Positions 51,501 to 63,393 of a stretch of 64,000 bases of DNA are shown one piece after another. This stretch comes from Lepidurus packardi (taxonomy: Eukaryota > Arthropoda > Branchiopoda > Notostraca > Triopsidae). Every line of letters starts with the position of its first letter. The first letter of the stretch is position 1. Made by a program: the position numbers and the translations under genes. The stretch is taken from NCBI GenBank assembly GCA_023053545.1, contig JAKZAN010000005.1, forward strand, positions 7,564,001-7,628,000, in the 5' to 3' direction. Below the pieces are notes generated by a model. It saw only the letters and a list, made by a program, of their open reading frames with translations, ran no database searches and was not told the origin of the DNA.

Positions 51501-54500
51501 TGCAAAGCTTGTTATAGCCGTGTCAGCCACCAAGAACCCGCTCGCTATACAGAAAATCTCATTAGAGTTTGCCAGTACTATGCTACTGGGTTGATATAAC
51601 CTCGAGCTGTGACAGTTTCTCGCGTGTTTAATTGAATAGCGTATATGGTATAATACCCAAACGAGAAGCATAACGCACGACAGGCGTTCTTTTATTTCGC
51701 ATACTTCAAAACAACAATTTTGTATTTTCCTTCCTTGTCTTTTATGGCTCTATTATGGACCCTAATGACTTAAAACCAAGCTGTTGTTACTCCAGAACAA
51801 GCTATTTTGTCGCTAAAACAAAAAGGAAGTGTCCTATTAACATAATAGTGGCAAATATCGAAGGAGTTGCTAGGGAAACTGTACAGAAACCCCCAACAGA
51901 AAGCGCTGTAATTATAGTATGTTGCTCTGTCGGCATTATGTGTACTTATGTATGCATACGTAAGTTGATTAATCTAATTGGCAACATAAAATAGAAGGGC
52001 TATCGTTGCATACAGCAAGCATAGTTGAGCTGCTTTTACGTGTGTCGCTTAGGAGCGTGGCCAACTTTGTGTTCTTGGACGTAGGTACAGAACGTGTTGC
52101 TTTTTCGCGTAATTCGGTTGAATTTCTAGAACTTACCTCCATTGCATGGAGACGCAGTCTTGGTAGAATCGTATTGTTTGGTAAACCGTCAATTGTCCTG
52201 TTTTACCTTCACCTGAAGATATAAGCATTGTAAATTCCAAACCAGTTAAGTGCGCACAAGTATTTGGCTTTCAAATAAATGCTGGATATCATATAGCCTT
52301 CATATACGAGAGGATGAGAAATTTGAAACTTTTTGTTTTTGCGAACTAGTCCGAAAAACCAAAATCTCAGCTTAGTTCATAATATACTTCTTGGAATTAG
52401 GAAAACGGTGGACATTTCGGAGGTTCGTTCTGTTGCCGAGTGCTCTGCGGTGAGTTTTAAAAAACAACTTGCATTCGCTGGCAGATCCATTAGAGCGCAG
52501 AGCGTGGTAATAATGCACGCGTCTCTAATTAGAAAGAGAAAGAGGCACACGAGATTCTTCGGCTTGAAAACTGATTTGACGGCCTGAATTAGCTTTTTAG
52601 TGCCTCAGAGGTCTGTTTCTTACTATAATTCGCAGTATACTATGACAAAAAAATAAACAAAATGCAGTTGCTTCAATTTGCTATAAAAACAAACCCAAAA
52701 AATGACTTCCGTGCAGAATACTGAGAAGGTGACTATAAAGCGGGCAGTCTTTTACGATCTGAATTCTAACTACTATAGGCTTGGGCTCAACTATAACAGT
52801 TCAAGAAACAAAAAATAAAAGCAGATACGGGAGGGGGAAAAAATAACAGGATAGGTGCAAAAAGAGTCCCCTCTTCCATTGCTGAGGCAGTTTCATTGGG
52901 ACTTCTTCAAAAGTCGCTTGGGAAACGGCGGGCTGTTTTTATTTATGAAGGAATTTTGAGTCTTGTTTTCATTTTCCGGGAGCCTCCTCGCTCACAGTCT
53001 TAACATCACCCGACTCCTAATAGGCCATATCAGAAAATGAAAAAAAAAGACAAAAAGGAGGAAAAGAAAAATGTAGTTCTTTTATCTCTGCTATACTTGG
53101 TGCTGCAGCTTGCAAGAGCTCAGTCTCTCTCTCTCGCCCCGGCTTTTTCCGCGTACTTTCGCTCTATAACGTGCACCAGCAGCAGCCAAATAAAATGCCA
53201 GCGGATTGGATCAATATCCTGCCGGGTTTTACACACTTGCCTCTCTAGATGTGCGATGCTTGGTCCTGGTCCTTATTCTCTGACTACGAAGTAAACGCTA
53301 TTGCACGCGATTATCGTGATTAGCATGCAATCGTCGACAGCAGCAAGCAAGCTAAAGACAAAAAAGTGAAAAACAGCCCGAAAAAAAAATCCTACCCCAT
53401 CCCCCCTGTCCTTCGCGTCCCTTTTGGCGATTGCTGGTACTGTATATCTTCCCTTAGTTTGGGGATTTGGTAACAGGGGGCAGGAGGGGAAATATGAGAA
53501 TAGGCTTATGAAAATTTTGGCTCAGTTCTAATTTTTTTTTTGTCCTTTGGTTGTCCCCGTCCTTATCTAAAGCGAAAAACGAAGGCGGTTTATCGGTTGT
53601 AGCGGACTGTATATTGACTGCAATTGATACTTTGACTCGAGCCAGGAGCCGGAGCGCAAAGTTGGTTCATTGCACTTGGCTCGAATGCCGTGCCATCAGC
53701 TTCCATATCTCCCCAGTGGCTAATAAGAATGATCCCGACTGCGGATATAGAAGCGCTGGTTCCTCAATGAGATTAACTGCTGCTGTTGGGCGCCCTTTCA
53801 AAATATATATATATATTTTTTTTTTATTTATTTTACTTTTTTGGCCGGTGTACTAGGCGGGTTCTGCGGCCTGCCCAGCAAATAATAGTAAAAGAAAATG
53901 GGTTTACCAAACGAGAAAGACAAAAAAAAAAATTAATGAAACGGGGCCTCAGAGAGCTAAAGCTATTGCAAAGGATACATAAGGGTATGAAGCGTCTGTA
54001 TATGGTCTTTTAGTGTTAGTTCCTACTTTTTCACGACGAATCCCTTTCTGTGATTACTTTCCATTAAGACGTAAAGAAACTTATCCGTATTGTTTAGTTT
54101 GGTGTCAAACTTTCTTTGAATTTGTTGTGAAATTCTTATAAAATAAGGGTTCTAGTTTGTGTAGCTTTGGGTTGATACGCCAACGATTTCTTGTGATTAA
54201 TTATGTTTTGCTTCCTTACTGCGGGTATCAAACTTTTCTGTACTGGTTTCCATTTTTTGTGGGTTATAGAGGCACATAAGCATTCTAGCACGGCGTAGAT
54301 ATTGTAGATGTATTTATTTGTTTATTCTTTTTGCTCTATAAAAGTATAAATGAGGAGGCTTAAGACGAGAAAGCGAGTCGGAATTGGGAAAGACAAGGAA
54401 GGGAAATTGCATTTGAATATCTTGGTTGGATTTGGGAAGTTTACATATAGAAGAAAGATGGGTCTTTTTCTTCATTATTTCCTTATTTTGAGCTTCATCA

Positions 54501-57500
54501 ATTGTTGGTAAAATTTTGACTTGATTTGACTGGAAAGCAACGACATAAGACAGTTTCCCCGGAGCTTGCAAAACGAAGGATGGATCGGAGAGAGTAACCA
54601 GGATGCAGGAAGACAAGTCCCATTTCCTTAAATTGCTTTCAGATGTGTTACGATATTGTTAGATGTCTCAGCCATGCTGTTGTTGTTGACAGCCATCTAC
54701 GAGGGAAAAGGACGCGGAACGGCAGATACAGAGCTATATCATACATCTGTCTTAAAACGTCTGGCTGTTTTGGTTCATGCATTGTAAAACCACAAGGATC
54801 TTCCTCTTCAATCAATATTTTTTTAAATGCTACTGCCACACCCCTAACCTATCGCTTGGGAAAAGGAGCATAAAATAGTCAAAAAATTAAATAAAAAATA
54901 ACAATTGCGGTTCAATTCGCAGTTTAATCAGCGAACGAAGGCCGTTCCGTCTATAAAATCGGATGTATTGAGGACGAGGTACGCCGTTAATATGAATAGT
55001 TATACAGGACATTCACAGAAGTCTTTTAATGCTTTATAACTTGACGGCATAATTATGTACAGACGAGATGGATTTCTTAGGAATGACCCGCTCTTTACTT
55101 TTTATTAACAGTAACAGTTCGCAACCCGTTATGTAGGCTTTGTTTTCCTGTCGTGTTGTTTTTCTTTTTGTTCAATGGGGTAAAACATTGGCAGCTTCAG
55201 TTTTGCGGTTCAGACAAACTTGCTTAATAACAGGGATAGACGAGTACTCAAACTGAGGTAAATTGGACACTAGAACGGAAAACTTTGCATTTCCTAGCCG
55301 CGTTTTTCATAAGAAAGTTGCATGGTTTTTTTGTAGACCAAGCCGAAAACAAACAAAACATGACAATACCCGTATGGAAAAAAAACAACGTAAATAAGGG
55401 AACGCTGGGTGGGGGCGGGAGGGAGGTTTGGGAGAAAGAGAGACAAAAGTTTGGCGATAACCAGTAAAACCGAACAGAAATGGAAAACAAGTTTCGTGTG
55501 TTCTTTTTCTCGGTAAAAGTAGATCTTCGCACATGAGAAGGACATACATAGATTCCATGTTGTGAGGTGGGTTCCCAAACAAATGAATAAAATAAACAAA
55601 AATCAAGAGGCTGGATTCATAAGGGTCAAAATAAACCCGTGTTCGGCAAAAAAAAACAACAGAAAATTCTCTACGCTAATATGCCTGTCAATGAGGTAGG
55701 TATATAATAATACAAGACAACTTTTTTTCGTTCTTGAATGCGTGAAAAAAATCAGCCCTAACGCATAGGAACTTAGCAGGAGATTACATTAATAAATATG
55801 ACCCATGCATGAAAAATGAACCTTGACAAAACCTTTGTAAAAATCCAAAAAAGGAGCATAATTTACTAAAATGCTACATGAGTGACTCCAAGGGGCAGTT
55901 TTTAAATCATTCTTGGGCTTCAGAATACGGAAATATGTTTTAGTGCGACGCTGTAATGAGAGAGTTCCTTTTCTACGAAAGTCTAGCGGAAACAAACGGC
56001 GGGTTGTTATTTAAAGTCCAATTATGGGACGGTTCTTAAAGAGCTAAGGACCAACTATTATTATTATTTTATTTTGCAAAAAAAGGCTCCAAAAAAGCTC
56101 GTAAACTGAAACTCGTGAACTGAAAAGCCAAGAAGCTTTTTTCCCCCTGAAGCGAGAACTATTTTAGCATTGAAATTTTTAGCAGGTTAAAACTATACCG
56201 AAATCCCAGAAAAAGAGTCAGGTTTTCCCTCCCACCCCCACCCTTCCCTCCTGGAACATGCAAAAGCTCTTTCCTGACCTGAAACTTAAAAAGCAATTAG
56301 GTACACCTTGAAGTAGCCTAACTTGAAGTACTCCACATCTGCCCCTTGTCTTTTGAGAAAAAATTTCCTTTAATTTTCCGTCCTTTTCCCCCAGTCTTTG
56401 CCACTGTAACTACGCATAGGGGAGAGGACATTAAAAAGGGAGAATAAGCTTAGCCGAGCTTGAGAATCTTTTTCTCCACACCAAATCAGGGACAAAAAAG
56501 AATCCAAGTGAGGCATATTCTTTTCAGACATACTTTTTTAGTGTTTACATTCCTTCTAAAATGTACCAAAATGTACGAACGATTGTCACAGGGATCTTAA
56601 AAATTAATTCCAATCTTTCTTGCAACCAAACTTGCTGCACGAAAAAAGAAGTACCCTGTACAATCCTCTTGCAGCTATTTAAAAAATACTACTAGGCGAT
56701 AAGAAAGTTAAGAATTTCTTCCAAAAGTAATTGGATAAAAGGAGCAATCAGATGCGCGAAAAAAGCTAGCTACAACTTCTTCTACCTTAGTCAAGACAAC
56801 ACAAACAGGTTTCTTTTTGGTTTGTACTTGCGTCATATGGCTGCACTGAGCTAGTCGCGAAAAACGATTTTAAAAAATAAATGTAAAAAAACGCAAAAGG
56901 CAATGGGTCCATGGCAAAAATTACCAGAGAAAACACGAGGAACATGATTTTTTAATTTTCTTTTCGCTAGAAAAATTCTTGGCTTTTCAAAAAATCGGCT
57001 TAAACCTGCCACACACGTTCGTATTCTATCCCTTTTCCCAACATTTTCAACGCTCTTTCTCACTCTACCAACTAGTGCGTGCTCTTTGACAAGCTTTGAT
57101 TAGCCAATGAGACTTGTCAGTGCTCAGTTGGAAAAAGGGGAAAAACCCGCCGCTTGCTTTACCGCCCGCTAATTAAGACTTTGCTCTCCTTTCAGCACAA
57201 TGATACAAACATACGCGGTAATGATTAAACATACACAATAATGTCCCCAAAGCAAAGTGAGTAAAAAAGGAGCACAATTCGTCAACAATAAGAATTCAAT
57301 AATTTCTGTTGTACCCTGAGAACCAAAAGCAGCTTTTTTTACCAACAAAAAAGCCGCTAAAAAAACGACGCAGTCGTTTCTTTCCTTCTTGTCGTTGATT
57401 GTTGGATCGAACTCAACGGAAAGATCCAATTCAGCGTAGTGTTTTATGTTTTTTGCGTACGAGGTAGTTGTTTGATTTGTTTGACATGTTTTTCAACTTT

Positions 57501-58348
57501 GCCGACTCCTGTGCTCTGGTGCCCATTTTTTGTAGTCAATACGCTATGCCATTCCACAGTAATGCATAGAGGCCTTTTTGAAACTTGATTGATTTCGGCG
57601 TTGCATATGGAATTCTGAGGGAAGTGGAAGTTTCTTAAAGAACAAAATAGAACGCAACGTAGGCAACGCGCACGACATTGGGTACAAGTCTACCTAATAC
57701 TTTGAAAATTGGGAAAGGATTACGAAAAAAGTTCAAATTATACATTAATTTTTTGGCCGTGCGAGAATTGAAAAAGAGGGAAAGGAAATTCAGGTTTACT
57801 CCCTTTACCATCTTGGCTTGAAAATGTGATTTTTGCACAGACTGGGCCCTGAGTTGGAACGTTCTTGATGGTACTAAAATGTTGAAAATATTCCTTCAAA
57901 AAGTTTTTTTTTTTTAAACCAAAAAAAAACGAGTACAATAAACTTTTCCCAGACGATTTCTGGAAATGGATTCATCAGCATTTTTTTTTTTGACAAATCG
58001 GAAGACCTGTTGATGGCTGAGACTTGTTTGCGTTGCTTAAAGAATTTTGAGCTATCTAAACCAGAGATTTGTATGGGGTTGAGGGGTAGAGGCAGGTCAA
58101 TTAAGGTTCTTTTCCTTTTTTTTCATTTCTAAAACCACGATATTGGTTTCTCACGTCAGGAGGGAGAGAGAAAGAATAGAGTTTGTGTGACCCGTTTTCG
58201 TTTTTTAAAAAATTGCCTGAGATGGTTTTCCCCAAGTTTTCAAGTACAAAAGACTGGGAAATTTCTTTTTTCTTCCGTTTAGGAGAATCGGAATCCAACA
58301 GGGGCACGGACATAGAGACAGGGGCATATCGGTTAAGTTTCGCAGTAT

Positions 58349-58488
58349 TTACGCTGTCATGGGAGCTTGGGAGCTGGGTGTGGAGGAGCCGGAGTGGGAC
58401 TGGCCTGACAGGGAGTGGGCGGACATATCGTACCCACAATGACGTGCCTGTGTCCGTTGGATCTCGGTATGGTTCCGACGCATGGGAT
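58349..58488 (-). CDS. TGFBR3: TGFBR3 exon L: cytoplasmic tail and stop
   Basis: This terminal coding exon starts after acceptor CTGCTTCCACAG (phase 1 in), and the stop codon TAA occupies 58,349-58,351. The tail is rich in Ser and Thr and contains SAHSLSGQSHSGSSTP, aligned with the vertebrate AAHSIGSTQSTP. It ends PMTA. Vertebrate betaglycan ends STA, a PDZ ligand for GIPC. The 3' UTR continues leftward. By eye I saw no AATAAA on the minus strand between about 57.2 and 58.35 kb, so its end is not placed. Confidence 0.92.
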
Positions 58489-61400
58489 CTGTGGAAGCAG
58501 AAAAACATAAGTTAGAGCACGCTCTCATCACCCTATTCTCTTTTTCTGTTCCTTAAAGCTGGACTATTGATATGTCAGACGGCAGAAAGGAGGGGGAAGC
58601 ACCATGATAGTAAAAAGCATAAGTAAAAAAAATAAATAAATTAAATGGCAATTTGCTTGCAAGGAAAAAGGATCGATGCTGGATTAAATTTAAAAAAGGG
58701 ACGATGGGTTTTTGTTTGCTGGAGCTTATTTTACGTGTTTTAAAATGAGGAAAATGTCGTTTCTTCTAAGGCTAAATCAAACGCAATGTCTGTGTTGTAA
58801 GCTTGTTTGGTGTTTGTGGGGTGTTTTCGTACCTGTTTGGGCGTACCTGTCTTTAAATGTATGCACCATAGTAGCGCTGTCAAGGCAGCGCCAATGACAA
58901 ACGAAGCTAACGCAATGCCTACAGCCACTTCAGTCGAGACGCCCACGAGGATGACTTGGGTACTAGGCAATCCAGCGTTAGCAGGAGGCAATGAACCATT
59001 GCCATTCAATTTTCCCGCTGACATGTCAGTAACAGCCTGATGAGACGCTGTAAAGTACAATATGGGGTGTTAGACGCTAATATTTACGATATTCGGCGCT
59101 CCTCAAGTAGCTTACTTTGCACTGAAAGGCGAGAGACCATGCGCACAGGGCCTCGGACGAGCATTTGCTGAGCGGTCGAAATAGACTCGTCCAGAAAAGG
59201 CTTCAAAATATGACGAGTACAATACTGATCAGGGTCCACGCACTAAAAAGTATAAAGGCGATAAATTTGAGTTCCATTATGGTAGATGCCGCGTATAGAG
59301 CAGGTCAGTAAAACAAATACAGTTCTTGAATTCATGGTCGCCAAGCACTTTCTTTGCTTTGACCTTTTGTTTGTCAAGGAAGAGGGTTTAGCTTCGCTAC
59401 TAAGGAGCATTTATTTGACTGTCCTGTTCCTTAAATTAACTGGAGAGTTTAGAAGGGACAACATTTAATTGAATGACCTGCTCCTGTAATTAACCAGGGA
59501 GTTTAGAATGCTGGTTAATTAATCCACATCTAGTGGGTGTAGTGCATCTAGAAAACGGAGACTCTAGAAAAAATGTAGAAAGTTTGGGAAAGTGTCAAAA
59601 AGTAGACGATGCTTTGTTTCTTTGGTTTAAATAGGCAAGTAACCTATTTTCGGTAATTAGAATCTCCTCTTAATATAATCAATATTCACTTGACAAACGT
59701 AACTACAATTAGCGGCATCTACTCTACTTTGAAATTAGTTACTTAATCGCTAGGTAAATGATTCCATTCAAACCCTTACCAATTTCAAGTTGCCCTGCGT
59801 CCGAGAAGGGTCCTTGGAACACAGTCCTAATCTGCAATGCACAAAGAGCTGGCCCATGTCCGCGTAGTCTTTGCTGACCTATTGAAAAGGCGAAGTCATA
59901 AGTACACGTACACCATAAGCCGTAAGTACAAGTACACTTAGTTACTTCGTTCAAGTATGATTGACAATACCCCCTCCCCCCCCCAAGAAAAAAGAAAACA
60001 AAAAAAGGAAAGTGGAGGACTAGGAGAAACGCTAGAAAGATTACAAGGTTTACTTGGAAGCTGAAAGCCGCGTAGTTGTCTGACGTCTTGGACTTGATTT
60101 GTACCGACAGGTCTGCCGGGCATGTGTTTCGAATAAGAATTAGTCTGGATGGCTTGGACGCGTCAGAGGAGTTGGACACCCAGCACTTTTCAGTAACAAT
60201 TTGGATGAAGGGAACTAGAAGCGGAGCGTAAAAAAGAAAACATCACATAATTTGATTCCCTCGTCTCAGATATCTCGCTCTATTTTTCTAATACATACCT
60301 CCATCAATCCATGTTTTCACGAAAAGTGTGTCATCGTAAGCGACTTCAGAGCCAGCGGCACTTCGATGCAGCGCAACCTGAAACTCCTTGTCCCGGTACA
60401 GTTCCATATGATACAGTTCCATTTGGCTCCCATTCACTTCCACTGGATCCTTTTTTTTCGCAAAAAAATGCAACATAAGCAAGAGCTTGCTACAGAGCTG
60501 TATAGTACGATTAATACCAGAACGTTATCGTCGTCCGCCCCTTCAAATCCTCCGCCCATCATGCGAAATTCTGGCTCGTAATGGCACTGTAAAGGGATCG
60601 TCACATGGCGCGAAGGATCCGGTGGTGTTCCAAACGAAAAGCCTGCATGACCCGAACCCTCCACCAAGTCTTCATCATCGGTATCCACACCGCCCAGTTG
60701 CAAATGAAGCTGCAAGGAGAGCATAATTGTTAACAATAGAAAATCTAAAGCGATTGAAAGCGACTAAATTGGGTTGAGGTTCGTTTTTCTTTTCTCGGGG
60801 AGTTTAACAAAAGGATATTTATAGTGAAGGCATCGGTGCGTACCATATTGCTATAGGTGGTTACTTTGCCATCGGAACGACTCGTACTTCCACAAGAGGT
60901 AATATGGGATTTTATGGTCCAGTGCGTAGCATTACGCATCCCCAAGCAGGCCCGATCAGTTAATGTTAAGCCCACCACGCCCAAAGGGTCTGCGATGGAG
61001 CGAGGTAACATTGCTACCATATGGCGAGATCCGCACAACAATCGTAATGCATGCTGGACGCTGGCACTCGGATTTCGGATTATATCTACATTTTTTACGA
61101 GTTCCCCATAAAATACAAAAAGAAAAAAGGGAAAAAAAGCAGGATTAGAACTTGTTATCACACGAGTAAACGATATAATGTTTGTGTCCATGTTCATAAG
61201 CTGGGAAATCCACAGCAGACACTTTCGTTGAACAATTACTTCGGGCAGTAGATTGGGTAGATTTGAGTCGTTCCAAACTTCGGACCCCCATTTCCATAGA
61301 TGGGATGCTGGCCAGTGTGTTGGTCCCTGCTGCAACCGTTTCGGGTTTGTTGTCCGATGCATAACGAACCGGTGACAAGCCTAGCGAGGATGAGTCAATT

Positions 61401-63354
61401 TAGGGGGGGAGTAAAAAGAGCCATATTAGGAAACATGCTGTCATTCCGCTGAGCTTCGCGATAGCACAACTTCCAATATACTGAAGGGGGAAGGCTATAA
61501 AGCTGTCACTTTTATTACCTGTTCCTTTCTTGCCTATGACCAATTCCAAACGTGTTGCCAAGTCTGCTTTGACGTACGACACGGGTGGCCCCAATTCGGA
61601 TGTCACATCCAAGATGAGGAGGGCAAAATTGTCGGGAAAACGCTGACTTCGCACTTCGAGGCTCTGCAGGGCAGAAATCCCGTTGTTATACACCTCGCAG
61701 TCGCTCTAGAAAACCCAAGATCCCGAATGTTTTACTCCCACACGCAATTATATAGTTACACTCTACACGCAATACATATATACGGTTTCGGAATAAAAAC
61801 CGGGGGAAAATAAAGACAGAAACTCACTAGGAGAGGAAAAGATGATTAGGGACGTGACACAGAAAATGGGAAGGGAAAAATCGAATTTCTTTTTCTGAAT
61901 AAGGGTACAGGGAGAAACAAAGAAATCTTGTTAGTTACCATGACAATTAAAGATCCGGCTAACTGAGGCGCGGAGCTAAGTAGCCAACGCACGGGTGTGC
62001 GCGCTTTGAGCACCAAAGTCAGATCACGAGATTCGTTTTTCTCAGTCTCTGTCACTGTCAAGTGCACGGTGACGTTGGGCATCCCTGAATTGGTCGAAGT
62101 GGAGACCCGGTCCACTATATGGATATCCCTATGGGGCGAGATTAGCATACGTTAACGAGTATAACTTTTATTCATTAAAGTATTCATTAAGGCCACGGTG
62201 TACTGGAACCCATTATGGCGCTACAGCATTGCAAATTTTCATTCGAAAATTCTCATTCTCGGTGCAAATATAATGAAACTGCATTGTGACAATAATGCAG
62301 GGGATGTATAAATCTACTTTACCTGCTGTTTTCAATTTTAACATTGGTTTTTACTAAATTTTTCCATTGTGTTCAAGTTATGAAAGTTTTAAATAAACGA
62401 TTTATCAAAATCTTAAGAAGCAGGTAAAGTTATTGCTAATAAGATATTTTTAGAAAAAGAATTTCGACGATCTCTTTCTGTTTCTTTTAATTTCTTGTTT
62501 ACAGTTTATGAAATTACGATGAGAAATGGTCTGACATCAGTACCGTCTTTTGACAACAAATTCTCAACCATTTGCAGTACATCGTGGCTAATGAAAGTAT
62601 CGTGGCTAGGTAAAGTTACTAATGAAATTAATCCTAATTTAAATCGTAAAAATTCAAACGTCCTTTAGCAATGTATTTAACGGTCTTGAGCCAGGTTTAT
62701 ATAGACTATTCGGGATATTGAAAAAACCTGGGAGAAGAAAACGGGATATAAGCTATTTCTATCCGATACTACACAGCAGGGTGTTTGTAAAGAATACGTC
62801 AACGCAATTAGTCTTACTAACGAAAGTTTACTGTATGTATAAAAAGCTACTTTTACAAATACTATACTACCCAGAAATACTCTACGCTATCTAGGCCAAC
62901 ACCCTTTTCCAGCCTTTCGGGTCTTCTGCGCCCCAACACAGACCCCAACAAAACCATCCATCTTCATCGATCACATTTCTAGGGCAAACTGGAATGAATG
63001 TTTTTCAGGAGCCATGCTTGGGGGGGAGGGGTGCAAGGCAAAAAAAAGTCTGATTTAGTTCGTACTTATAATAAGTACTAGGGACGTTCGAATAAATGCA
63101 ATAACACAATTCCGGGGAAGAAATAACGCTTAATTTTTCAAACTTTTACTCACATAAGAGAGCGCCAAAAAAAAGGAAAAAAAATCGAGAAGACTTGCTA
63201 CTAAGACTACCCCGGAGTTTGATTAAAGATCAAAGAGTCTTTTTATTCCGATCCCCCCCTTTGCTAAACGAAATTGTGTTTTCCGTGTCGTGGTTGGTCA
63301 GAAACGCTTGTGCCTTCATCAATAATTCATGGGAATCCCAAACCTGCCTGCCGC

Positions 63355-63393
<39 letters not shown>

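Larger units (their letters stand above)
38261..58348. other. Long region without a supported gene; includes TGFBR3 3' UTR at its right end
   Basis: No exon was defended except the candidate ending near 39,281. Immediately left of 58,349 some sequence must be TGFBR3 3' UTR, but its end is not placed. Unassigned frames near 44.1, 46.9-47.2, 47.5-47.8 and 53.6 kb showed no recognisable similarity. Confidence 0.45.

Noticed and set aside
58101-58515. Long frames of 110-135 codons overlapping the TGFBR3 last exon on both strands
   Set aside because: They are in other frames from the conserved tail, which is fixed by the phase from exon K and by its similarity to vertebrate betaglycan.
59739-60179. 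A 146-codon minus-strand frame covering exons H and I
   Set aside because: It reads through the intron, and its exon I portion is in a different frame from the conserved LFVHCRLGLC block.
60745-61362. A 205-codon minus-strand frame across exons D and E
   Set aside because: It reads through the 154-bp intron and uses a wrong frame for exon D. The conserved part is only the ZP-N segment, explained by exon E.
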